Notes under the pieces: generated by a model
Seen by the model: only the letters and a program-made list of their open reading frames with translations
What the model was told of the DNA's origin: nothing
Database searches by the model: none
Assembly: GCA_015062005.1 (NCBI GenBank)
Contig: SUVL01000004.1
Coordinates: forward strand, 1 to 64,000
DNA length: 64,000 bases
Direction: 5' to 3'
Origin: Akkermansiaceae bacterium
Lineage (GTDB): Bacteria; Verrucomicrobiota; Verrucomicrobiia; Verrucomicrobiales; Akkermansiaceae
Made by a program: the position numbers and the translations under genes
Shown: positions 20,393 to 28,500 of the stretch, one piece after another
Layout of the letters: each line of letters opens with the position of its first letter
Position numbering within the stretch: position 1 is the first letter of the stretch

Positions 20393-20523
20393 ATCTGTTT
20401 ATGTAGTGGTTGATTTGTAAGTTCTGTATGGAAGCTTTGAGACAGGATAGTCGAGACATGGGGGACAGTCCCCCCCCTGTTCCAAGGTTCTCATAGCATA
20501 CTACATACGCAAGCCCCCCACAA
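20393..20523 (-). promoter_or_regulatory. Promoter and roughly 95-nt leader of the giant adhesin
   Basis: On the minus strand a TTGTGG-17-TATGCT promoter can be read, with the -10 at 20495-20500. The 12-mer GTAGTATGCTAT (20493-20504) occurs identically upstream of the second adhesin (34147-34158). The leader contains a GGGGACTGTCCCC hairpin and AAAGCTTC, both also present in the second adhesin leader. The remaining bases up to 20687 show no gene. Confidence 0.55.
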
Positions 20524-20687
20524 GCCAAAACTGGCGAAATAGTTCAAAAAATGACAGTTTTATGCCATTTTCGACCCCGAATTCAGCAGAAATTTAAATT
20601 TTTACCCCCGGAATGCGGTGTACTGAATTTGTTTAGCAAAGCCAAAAGAAATTTCCCGAACAGCCTCCGCACGCCGTCAGACCGCAA

Positions 20688-20708
20688 AGGAAGTACGAAG
20701 TGGGAGGT
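20688..20708. repeat. ACTTCGT heptamer repeat (three units, minus sense)
   Basis: Three 7-bp units read on the minus strand (ACCTCCC, ACTTCGT, ACTTCCT) abut hairpin block A. They belong to the degenerate heptamer family also at 23270-23297, 23375-23409, 25486-25513 and 43294-43335. Confidence 0.7.
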
Positions 20709-20713
20709 ATAAA

Positions 20714-21087
20714 GGTCCGCCCGCAGGGCGGATATCGTCTTGCCGCAGGCAAGATATCGTCCGGCGCCAGCCGGATATCGTCCTGACCGAAGGGAAGGAT
20801 ATCGTTTATTCCAGTGGAGGGCAGCGCGAGAAATTAGCCGGCATAGGGATGCGAGTGTCCCAATGAATGCTATCGGGTGGTACACTGCTGGTGCGGGGGT
20901 ACCGCTGCCCGGGCAGCGGTAACTTGTCGCCGCTGCGCGGCTCAATGAAATACACGCTTTGCGTGTATGTAAATACCACAGCGAGGCTGTGGTATGAAAG
21001 CGCAGCTCGCGCTGCGCATGAAATACCGCCTGAGGCGGTATGAAAGCGGCACTGCGTGCCGCATGAGGTCCGCCCGCAGGGCGGACC
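20714..21087. repeat. Hairpin block A (about 374 bp)
   Basis: This is an ordered series of short palindromes with different stems and small loops: GGTCCGCCC/GGGCGG, TCTTGCC/GGCAAGA, GTCCGGC/GCCGGA, then TACCGCTGC/GCAGCGGTA, ACACGC/GCGTGT, TACCACAGC/GCTGTGGTA, GCGCAGC/GCTGCGC, TACCGCC/GGCGGTA, GCGGCAC/GTGCCGC and GGTCCGCCC/GGGCGGACC. Many right arms are followed by ATGAAA or a close variant. The same order recurs in blocks B to E. No protein-coding signal is convincing here. Confidence 0.88.
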
Positions 21088-21207
21088 TTGAGCCCACGGA
21101 AGTGGGTGAAAGACCTTAGGCAGGGGTAAGAGCGCGCCAGCGCTCGCAGCCCCTGTTTCATGCAAAAAACAAACTGGAGCCCGCGAAGCGGGTGAAAGAG
21201 CGGTGGC
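21088..21207. repeat. Left 120-bp inverted repeat of the transposase unit
   Basis: The segment matches the reverse complement of 21806-21925 with only a few changes. It contains three hairpins, with stems GAGCCCAC/GTGGGT, GAGCGC/GCGCTC and AGCCCGC/GCGGG. One difference from the right arm is compensatory: a CCCAC/GTGGG stem here is CCCGC/GCGGG there. Confidence 0.85.
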
Positions 21208-21248
21208 TCTGCCTCATTTCGGCATTCAACGGCATGAGGTAAGGAGAA

Positions 21249-21734
21249 TCAGTCAACAGATTGATTCTGACGCTTTGCGTTTACAGTCCACCAATGAATA
21301 TCCTCCACGCTATAACCATGCTTTTTGAGGAACTTGCAGAACTCTTCCTGAGCTGTATGCTTTTGATGATGTTCTTTCTGGCCTTCAATATACTGAACTA
21401 CTGAGTCCTTGTTTGACTCACTTACCGAAAACGCGCCATACCCATTTTGCCAGGCAAAATCTTTGTAACAAGAATCAATACCCTTAATCCACTTTGTTGT
21501 ATTTGACTTCAAATCGCGCACAAAATCTGCAAGTGTTATTTGGACAGGCAGTGTCGTCAGCACATGAATATGATCCGGGCGACCGCCAACAATGAACGCA
21601 CAGCCCGACATGGTGCGTATTACCCCTCCAATATATCGAAAAATGCGAGGCAAGTCTTCTTCTCTCATGGTACTTCCCTGGCTCTTGGTGTGAAAGATGA
21701 GATGCACATTAATGTTTGTAAATGAATTCCCCAT
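21249..21734 (-). CDS. REP-associated tyrosine transposase (IS200/IS605-like, Y1 family)
   Basis: At 161 residues this is the usual size for TnpA/RAYT enzymes, single-strand DNA transposases that cut and join at hairpins. The HUH metal motif is His55-Ile-His57 in PDHIHVL. The catalytic tyrosine is Tyr115 in YIEGQ, with the characteristic Gln119 four residues on. The WQNGYGAFSVS segment (95-105) is typical of the family. There is no partner tnpB. The gene is enclosed by 120-bp inverted repeats and then by direct copies of hairpin blocks A and B, as expected for a RAYT acting on neighbouring palindromes. It looks intact. Which hairpin it recognises cannot be told from sequence. Confidence 0.88.
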   Translation of the reverse strand: MGNSFTNINVHLIFHTKSQGSTMREEDLPRIFRYIGGVIRTMSGCAFIVGGRPDHIHVLTTLPVQITLADFVRDLKSNTTKWIKGIDSCYKDFAWQNGYGAFSVSESNKDSVVQYIEGQKEHHQKHTAQEEFCKFLKKHGYSVEDIHWWTVNAKRQNQSVD

Positions 21735-21805
21735 AACTAAGTCATTTCCATACTAACACGGTGATGCTTATATGACAAGGATATCTTGTGGGCAACCATG
21801 TTATT

Positions 21806-21925
21806 GCCACCGCTCTTTCACCCGCTTCGCGGGCTCCAGTTTGTTTTTTGCATGAAACAGGGGCTGCGAGCGCTGACGCGCTCTTACCCCTGCCTAAGGT
21901 CTTTCACCCGCTTCGCGGGCTCAAT
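21806..21925. repeat. Right 120-bp inverted repeat of the transposase unit
   Basis: This is the reverse complement of 21088-21207 with a handful of substitutions. Together with the left arm it bounds a unit of about 838 bp holding only the transposase gene. Confidence 0.85.
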
Positions 21926-21927
21926 AA

Positions 21928-22280
21928 GGTCCGCCCGCAGGGTGGATATCGTCTTGCCGCAGGCAAGATATCGTCCGGCGCCAGCCGGATATCGTCCTGA
22001 CCGAAGGGAAGGATATCGTTTATTCCTATGGAGGGCAGCACGAGAAATTAGCCGGCATAGGGATGCGAGTATCCCAATGAATGCTATCGGGTGCTGCGCT
22101 GCTGGTGCGGGGGTACCGCTGCCCGGGCAGCGGTAACTTGTCGCCGCTGCGCGGCTCAATGAAATACACGCCTTGCGTGTATGTAAATACCACAGCGGGG
22201 CTGTGGTATGAAAACGCAGCTCGCGCTGCGCATGAAATACCGCCTACGGCGGTATGAAAGCGGCACTGCGTGCCGCATGA
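21928..22280. repeat. Hairpin block B
   Basis: This is a direct copy of block A with the same palindromes in the same order. Differences fall mostly in loops: the TACCGCC hairpin has TAC where A has TGA, and TACCACAGC has GGG where A has GAG. It ends at the GTGCCGCATGA palindrome. Confidence 0.88.
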
Positions 22281-22680
22281 GGGTGTTTAACTACCCTCAC
22301 GAGGCTAGCGGAGATGATTTTTTTTCGGGCTGATATATATTGGTTTTATCAATTTTTGTTTAATTGCTTAAAATTGGCTCCTTGATTCTTTTGTGCTTAT
22401 TTTTGCAGGCATATCCGGCAACTGGTTGCATTATGTACTTACACCTCGTGGTATTAAAGTTGCTGTATTGGTTGTTTGATAGTTAGTTTGCTCCACACAA
22501 GCTTTCGCGGTGACTTTTTGCATTTCGTTGCGTATGCGTTATTATGACTGTCTTTTCATGAATGGTTTTGATATATTTATTCGTTTTGCATAATGGTTTG
22601 TGTTTAGTTTGTTCATAGTTTTGCAGCGCCAGGAGTGAGGCGGAGAATGTTGTTTTGCGGTTCTGGTGTTTGTATACCTA
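22281..22680. other. AT-rich stretch with no recognisable gene
   Basis: About 400 bp, clearly more AT-rich than the flanking blocks, separates hairpin blocks B and C. No ORF with coding character, tRNA or terminator is visible. It may be the remnant of an insertion target or another element, but nothing in it can be identified. Confidence 0.6.
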
Positions 22681-23008
22681 GGTCCGCCCGCAGGGCGGAT
22701 ATCGTCTTGCCGCAGGCAAGATATCGTCCGGCGCCGGCCGGATATCGTCCAGACCGAAGGGAAGGATATCGTTTATTCCAGTGGCGTTTTGCCAAGATGT
22801 CCCAATGAATGCTATCGGGTAGTGCGCTGCTGGTGCGGGGGTACCGCTGCCCGGGCAGCGGTAACTTGTCGCCGCTGCGCGGCTCAATGAAATACACGCT
22901 ATGCGTGTATGTAAATACCACAGCGGGGCTGTGGTATGAAAGCGCAGCTCGCGCTGCGCATGAAATACCGCCTGCGGCGGTATGAAAGCGGCACTGCGTG
23001 CCGCATGA
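22681..23008. repeat. Hairpin block C (internally shortened)
   Basis: This is a direct copy of block A lacking about 45 bp between the TTTATTCCAGTGG and TGTCCCAATGAATG segments. The ACACGC hairpin has loop TAT instead of TTT. It runs directly into block D. Confidence 0.85.
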
Positions 23009-23207
23009 GGTCCGCCTCCTGACCGAAGGGAAGGATATCGTTTATTCCTATGGAGGGCAGCGCGAAAAATTAGCCGGCATAGGGATGCGAGTGTCCCGAT
23101 GAATGCTATCGGGTGATGCGCTGCTGGTGCGGGGGTACCGCTGCCCGGGCAGCGGTAACTTGTCGCCGCTGCGCGGCTCAATGAAATACACGCTATGCGT
23201 GTATGTA
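23009..23207. repeat. Hairpin block D (truncated at both ends)
   Basis: This is a partial copy that starts with GGTCCGCC fused to CTGACCGAAGG, so the second and third palindromes are deleted. It ends after the ACACGC/GCGTGT hairpin. Confidence 0.8.
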
Positions 23208-23269
23208 TTGCTCCGGCAATTAAAGAATATTGCTTGGACTCAACGACAAATTGATATTTGTCGTTCCGA

Positions 23270-23409
23270 CAAAAGTACGAGGTGGGAGGTACGAAGTGAA
23301 AGTTCCGCGAGCCTTGCGGCTCGCCATTTGTTATCAATAGAAAACACCTGCAGGCGCAGCCTGCCTGACTTTACACTTCGCACTTCCCACCTCGTACCTC
23401 GTACTTCTG
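23270..23409. repeat. Foldback element bounded by inverted heptamer repeats
   Basis: ACTTCGT-type heptamers on the minus strand (23270-23297) face five on the plus strand (23375-23409), forming an imperfect inverted repeat of about 30 bp. Between them are GCGAGCC/GGCTCGC and GCAGGC/GCCTGC hairpins. It resembles a MITE-like element. The remainder of 23208-23525 holds no gene. Confidence 0.6.
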
Positions 23410-23525
23410 CAAATTCCCATTTAGTGAGTTTTAGAAGTTCCCCATGGAGCATTGCACCATCAATCTGCCAGAATCGGGAAACTCTGAAACCCGAGGAATT
23501 TTTAAGTCCCGGAGGGACTCCCTCG

Positions 23526-24857
23526 TTACAACTTTCCCTCCTTGCGCATGTCCTGCACAAAACGGCTGATGGTGGAAACATTGACGAAGAAAGCATCCGC
23601 AGCCTCACGCAAGGGAGCATCAGGGTGCTTTTTGAGATAAGCCAACAGAGCTTCGTCCCGTTTGTGGGGGCGGCGCCTGCGTTCCTTCTTTTGGCGGGGG
23701 GCGGCAAGCGGAAGACGGCGAAGAACTATGCGCACCGCATCCCCCGTGATATCAAAATCCGGTGCTGGCAGGCCGGCGTTGGCGCAAAGCTGAATAACTC
23801 GTTGAATACCGGTACCCCACTGCTCTACTATGTTCATTCTGCGAAACACATCTGCCAGCAAAGGATTGCGCAAGCGCGACATGCCGGAGAGCATTTCTTC
23901 GCGGGTCAGGTTATCATACAATCCCCCGGGAGAAAGAATCTCTACCCGGTCATCGAAAACAGACACCTGAATATAGGCATGCACCAGATAGTTACGGTGG
24001 AGAATTGCATTGGCAATCAACTCACGCAGGGCCTCCAGGGGAATCTCGTAGACATCCTCCCGGCGGATATTCTCAATGACCGCCGAGCAGCGAAGATACT
24101 GCATCAGAAAGCGCTGGGCATTTTCCAGTTGTTCGTAGGCGGGGCCGTTGAATTCCTTGCGGTCAAGGAAATTCACCTTTTCTGTACCCTGAAACACAGC
24201 GCATTGAATACCGGAAAAATGCACCCCGCTTCCGGAAAGAATGCGATAGGCATTGGTAGGATATAGCGCCCCGGCATCCCGCCGGAGAAGTTCCCAACTG
24301 ATGAGCTGATTGACACCGATGGAACGGGCAGGGCTGCCGGCATACTCCCGAATCGCCTGGCAGATGACGTCAACTGATTTGCGGGGAACGGGTGCAACAC
24401 CGCTTTCAACAACTGCATCGTATGTGACATTCTGCCCGCGTAGCTGGAGTTCGCGCACTTTCTCAGGACTGGCTTTGCGGGTGGTAGCACCAACGCGCAC
24501 ATAGACCCCCTGCTCCAACCCTTCTGCCCTGATATAGTAGGGAGTCTGCGATGACTGGGGTATTTCCACCACGAACAAGGCCTTCCCCTCCAATGAGCGC
24601 CAGGTGAATGAAGGAAAAATCTGGGGCGCGCAGGTATCCGAAATCATATCCGTCAACATATCCTGCAAACGTGCGCGTTCACCATCGTTCACGCCCAGAA
24701 TGGAGTGAGTCGCATCATCCACACCGAAAATGATGCGACCGCCACCGCAATTTGCAAATGCAACAACCGTTTTCATCACTTTTTTATCCTTCGATGGTAA
24801 CTCCCGCTTAAACTCCACCACCTCGGATTCGCCTGCTTCTATAGCCTTCTCAATCAT
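23526..24857 (-). CDS. AlbA_2/Schlafen-type DNA-binding regulator with GHKL-like domain and C-terminal HTH
   Basis: The protein has about 443 residues and belongs to the 'RecG-like' predicted regulators (COG2865 type). The N-terminal AlbA_2 domain shows ESEVVEFKREL then VVAFANCGGGRIIFGVDD. A central region with EIPLEALRELIANAILHRNY and IQVSVFDDRVEILSPGG is the HATPase_c_4 part. GTGIQRVIQLC follows, and a basic linker leads to a winged-helix-like C-terminus. The ATG at 24855-24857 is preferred over the GTG nine bases upstream. A promoter TTTTCA-17-TAAAAT (24883-24911) lies just upstream, backed by a phased A-tract array. Targets are unknown; autoregulation is an inference. Confidence 0.82.
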   Translation of the reverse strand: MIEKAIEAGESEVVEFKRELPSKDKKVMKTVVAFANCGGGRIIFGVDDATHSILGVNDGERARLQDMLTDMISDTCAPQIFPSFTWRSLEGKALFVVEIPQSSQTPYYIRAEGLEQGVYVRVGATTRKASPEKVRELQLRGQNVTYDAVVESGVAPVPRKSVDVICQAIREYAGSPARSIGVNQLISWELLRRDAGALYPTNAYRILSGSGVHFSGIQCAVFQGTEKVNFLDRKEFNGPAYEQLENAQRFLMQYLRCSAVIENIRREDVYEIPLEALRELIANAILHRNYLVHAYIQVSVFDDRVEILSPGGLYDNLTREEMLSGMSRLRNPLLADVFRRMNIVEQWGTGIQRVIQLCANAGLPAPDFDITGDAVRIVLRRLPLAAPRQKKERRRRPHKRDEALLAYLKKHPDAPLREAADAFFVNVSTISRFVQDMRKEGKL

Positions 24858-24882
24858 AGAACTCACTCACACTTACATGCTT

Positions 24883-24911
24883 ATTTTAACACATATCAAC
24901 CATTTTGAAAA
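24883..24911 (-). promoter_or_regulatory. Promoter of the AlbA_2 regulator
   Basis: On the minus strand the -35 TTTTCA is at 24906-24911 and the -10 TAAAAT at 24883-24888, with a 17-base spacer. The -35 starts nine bases downstream of the last of twelve phased A-tracts, an arrangement typical of curvature-assisted promoters. Confidence 0.5.
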
Positions 24912-24920
24912 GCCCAATTT

Positions 24921-25040
24921 GCATCTTTTTGCATCTTTTTGCATCTTTTTGCATCTTTTTGCATCTTTTTGCATCTTTTTGCATCTTTTTGCATCTTTTT
25001 GCATCTTTTTGCATCTTTTTGCATCTTTTTGCATCTTTTT
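24921..25040. repeat. Twelve perfect 10-bp repeats (GCATCTTTTT): phased A/T-tracts
   Basis: Twelve identical units follow one another without interruption. Each has a T5 run, so A-tracts recur every 10 bp, close to one helical turn, which is the textbook arrangement for strong intrinsic curvature. All three frames of the minus strand read the same Lys/Asp/Cys-rich peptide because 10 is not a multiple of 3; this is not taken as coding. Confidence 0.95.
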
Positions 25041-25082
25041 GCATAATGCAAAAAATGGCACTGCGGCAGGCAATACGTTATT

Positions 25083-25147
25083 CGGAGCACGGGACTTCAG
25101 TCCCGATTGGAAGCACCGTTATTTCGGGACTGAAGTCCCGTGCTCCG
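25083..25147. repeat. Perfect 24-bp inverted repeat (REP/MITE-like)
   Basis: The arms 25083-25106 and 25124-25147 are exact complements separated by 17 bases. Each arm contains GGGACTTCAGTCCC, itself near-palindromic. No ORF is inside. It may be a second kind of transposase-mobilised hairpin. Confidence 0.85.
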
Positions 25148-25207
25148 ACAACGACAAACATCAATTTTCGAGATTAGTACTCAAACTTTGGGACACGTGC
25201 GTTCGGC

Positions 25208-25406
25208 GGTGCGGGGGTACCGCTGCGCGGGCAGCGGTAACTTGTCGCCGCTGCGCGGCTCAATGAAATACACGCTTTGCGTGTATGTAAATACCACAGC
25301 GGGGCTGTGGTATGAAAGCGCAGCCTGTGCTGCGCATGAAATACCGCCTGCGGCGGTATGAAAGCGGCACTGCGTGCCGCATGAGGTCCGCCCGCAGGGC
25401 GGACCT
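25208..25406. repeat. Hairpin block E (truncated)
   Basis: This copy begins in GGTGCGGGGG before the TACCGCTGC palindrome and keeps the rest of the order through GGTCCGCCC/GGGCGGACC. The centre of the first palindrome is GCG here against CCC in A to D, and the GCGCAGC hairpin loop is CTGT. Confidence 0.85.
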
Positions 25407-25410
25407 GCAA

Positions 25411-25449
25411 AAAATGCCCCGGTGAGTTTCCTCACCGGGGGCATTTTTG
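25411..25449 (-). terminator. Intrinsic terminator of the second adhesin
   Basis: The stem CCCCGGTGAG/CTCACCGGGG with a TTTC loop is flanked by AAAAATGC and GCATTTTTG, so it can act in both directions. It lies about 85 bp past the stop codon of the minus-strand adhesin gene. Confidence 0.88.
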
Positions 25450-25485
25450 TCATCTGCTGCGGCGGGGGCCGCACGCAAATTTCAT

Positions 25486-25513
25486 ACTTCGTAATTCGTA
25501 ACTCGTACTTCGT
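25486..25513. repeat. ACTTCGT heptamer repeat (four units)
   Basis: Four 7-bp units (ACTTCGT, AATTCGT, AACTCGT, ACTTCGT) sit between the terminator and the stop-codon hairpin of the second adhesin. Confidence 0.75.
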
Positions 25514-25515
25514 AC

Positions 25516-25556
25516 GGGCTATCGCTCAATTTCATCAGAAATTGATGCGATAGCCC
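25516..25556 (-). repeat. Inverted repeat enclosing the stop codon of the second adhesin
   Basis: GGGCTATCGC...TCAATTTC (25516-25533) pairs with 25538-25556 with one bulged base. The loop contains the TGA stop at 25535-25537. In the mRNA the last six codons (GYRINF) would pair with the sequence just after the stop. Confidence 0.8.
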
Positions 25557-28500
25557 ACTGTGCCGTTCACGTTGGTGTAGTCGCTGCGCAGCTCGACAGA
25601 GGCATCCATGAAGAGGCTGCCGCCTTCATCACCCAGCGGGATGGTGAGGCCGGCGCCGGCTTCCAGGCCGAAGGCGCCGCGCTCAGCGCTATCGACGCTG
25701 CCGGTGGCTCCGGGCAGGGCGCCCAGGGCTACATCGCTGCTGCCGCTGCGGTCTCCGGCATCGGCCTTGGCCATGATGCGGGCTTCCAGGATGCTGGTGC
25801 GGTTGTACATGCTCTCACCCACCACGGTCTGCAGGCGGGCACCCACGCCGAAGGTCACGGTGTCGAGCGTCTGCTCATCCACTTCCAGCGCCAGGTCGCC
25901 GCCGTCTTCGGTGTAGGCATCCACCGTGGTGTGCTTCCAGGACACGTTGAACACGGGCTGCAGGCAGGTGGTGCCGTCCTCGTTGAGGGCGTATACGCGG
26001 CCTACTTCGTACATGAGGCCGAAGCTCATGCCATCGGTCTCACCGCTGACCTGCTGGCCGGCCACGGTGCGGTCGAGGCTGATATCGGACATGCCGATGG
26101 TGGCCACGAAGGTGTGGGTCCAGGCGCTCGGGGCGTAGCGGGCAAAGGCGCTCACGTAGTAGGAGTCGAGGTCGCCGGTGGCCTGGTCGGCCCCGGTGGT
26201 ATCGAGGTCGCCATACATGGCGGTGAGGGCCATACCGGCCGTGAGGGTCGGGCAGAAGTCCACATCGAAGCCGACGGTGCCGCCCCAGCTGTTGAGCTCG
26301 TAGCCGCTTTCGGTGCCGCTTTCGCTCAGTTCGCTGCGGTCGCCCTCAGCGTTGATCCAGGCGTTGAAGTAGGGCATGTCCTCGTTGGCCACGAACTGGT
26401 CCACACCCATGGTGGTGGTGCGGTTGCGGATGGCCTGCAGCTGGCGGTCTACATCGCCCAGGGTGGCCATGCCGAGCACGGCGGTGCTGGCACCGGCCAG
26501 GGAGGCCCCCAGCTCATCGGCAGCGCTGCCGGTGGTGGTATCGAGGGCATCGAGCACAGCGGCGAGGGTGCCGGGTTTCTCGGCAGCCTGCGGGTTGAGA
26601 TTCACGAGCACGGCATCGGCCATGGCGAGACCGGCAGCACCGTTGGCGCTGACGCTTTCACCGGCCTTGTCGGTGTAGTAGCTGGTGTTGCGGTCGGCAA
26701 GCACCTTGCCGCCTTCGAGACGCATACCGGAGAAGTACTTGTCCATTACGGCGATGCCCTTGTTCTGCTCATCGACGATAGCAACTGCACCGACTGCGCC
26801 TTTCACATTGCCCAGGTCGGCTATCTCATGCGTGCCGGTGCTCTTCACATCCAGCACCATGCTGTCGGTTGCCTGGCCGACAATGGCGATATCGGTATCT
26901 TTGATGGACAGGCTGTCGCCCGTTTCCACTTCGATATTGCCGGCAACAATGGCGGCGTTGCTGCTCATCACGACCAGAACACCACCATCCATGGCGGAAT
27001 CGCCACTCAGGCTGCCGCCATCGAGCACCACCTTGGAGTCCTTCACGGCGAGTTCCGCCGTGGCAGCCTTGCCGACCTGCACGCCGTTCTTCACCAGCGT
27101 GCCGCTACCGAGCGCGGCGGGAATGTTGCCGTACTGGCCGCTCACCTTGGCATGCACACCGGAGAGCACAAGCGCACCGTCATGCTTGCCGGCGGCGATG
27201 GTGCCATTATCCTGCTTCACAGCGGTGGTGATGTTGACGGTGTCGCCGTTGCCGGAGATGGTCAGGTTCTTATCACCACTCAGGCCCCTGATGTTCACAG
27301 CGTCTGCGTCTGTGCTGCTCAGGTCAAGCGTAGTATCCTGCGTCACGACTACCTTGCGCACGGAGTCCAGAATGCTGTTGCTCTCCAGCTTCATCACGCC
27401 GTCCGTCAGCGTTCCCAGTGCCAGCTTGTCGGTGCCGGTATCGCTGGTGTCCCAGGTCTGCTCCGTGAGGGTCAGACCGCGCACGATGAGCGAGATGACC
27501 GGGCTGGCGGCCCTGCGCAGGGCAAAGGTGGTGGCCTCGGGCACTACGCCCAGGGACACGGCCTTGCTGGCCTTGGCAAAGGCCTCCAGGTTCTCCTGGC
27601 TCAGGCTCAGGCCGCTCTCCACCATGTTGGCGTCATCCAGCACGATACCCTGCACCGCAGACAACAGCTTGTAGGTGGCTTCTGTCAGGTCGGAATCCGT
27701 CAGGCTGGATACCACATCATCCACCAGGTGAATGATGACGTCCTCTCCGGCGGTGCTGGCCTTAATCTCATTAGCCGAAATCATGGTGGCCTGGCCTTCT
27801 GTCAGGCTGCTGATGGTCACCTGGTCAGTGGTCAGGGTACCCTCCACAGCCAGAGAGGAGCCGCCTTCCATGGTCAGGGCGCCATTGCTGTTCACCGTGG
27901 CGTTGCCCTGCACCGTGGTGGCGTTGCTCACCGTCAGGGAGACGGCGGTACCATCCGTGGTGCCCACGGTCAGGTCGCCGGCCACAGTCAGCTCACCACC
28001 GCTCAGGGTGTATTCCCTGGGGGCTTCGGTGCCGGTTTCACCGGTGTAGTGGTCGGTCACCACCAGTGCACCCACGGTGCTGCCGGTTTCGCCCACTTCA
28101 ATGCTGCCGGATACATCACCATCCAGCACCAGGGTTGTGTCTTCGTCGGCCTCGGTGATATCGGTGGTGCCGTTCAGGGAGCCCACCAGGCTGAGGTTCT
28201 TGCCGGCTTCATCCCACACGTACTCATACTTGTACAGATTATCCTTACCGGTGCCGATGATGGACTCGATGGCCACCTGGTTATCCACGGCCGTGCCGGA
28301 GCTCAGAAGGCCCCACTCACCCTGTGCCAGATTTGTCAGATCTGCACTCAGGTTCAGGCTGAAGCCATCGCCCAGCACCAGGGTGCCGGCCGTAATCTGA
28401 GCAGCGGTTCCCAGGGTGGCAATTCCGGTTTCGCCATTCAGCGTGAGCTTGTTGTCCACGTTGATGCTGCCACCTTCGGCGATGCTCACCTTACCCAGCT

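Noticed and set aside
24921..25040. Tandem repeat considered as iterons of a plasmid or secondary origin
   Set aside because: Units of 10 bp are short for iterons, no Rep gene is present, and the neighbouring genes are chromosomal in type.
24873..25090. Short open frames encoding repeated KKMQKDAKRC-like peptides
   Set aside because: They are the translation of the 10-bp tandem repeat, identical in three frames, with no start signal or flanking coding sequence.
20714..25406. Palindromic repeats considered as a CRISPR array
   Set aside because: There is no constant repeat with unique spacers and no cas gene; stems differ from unit to unit and blocks are copied in order.
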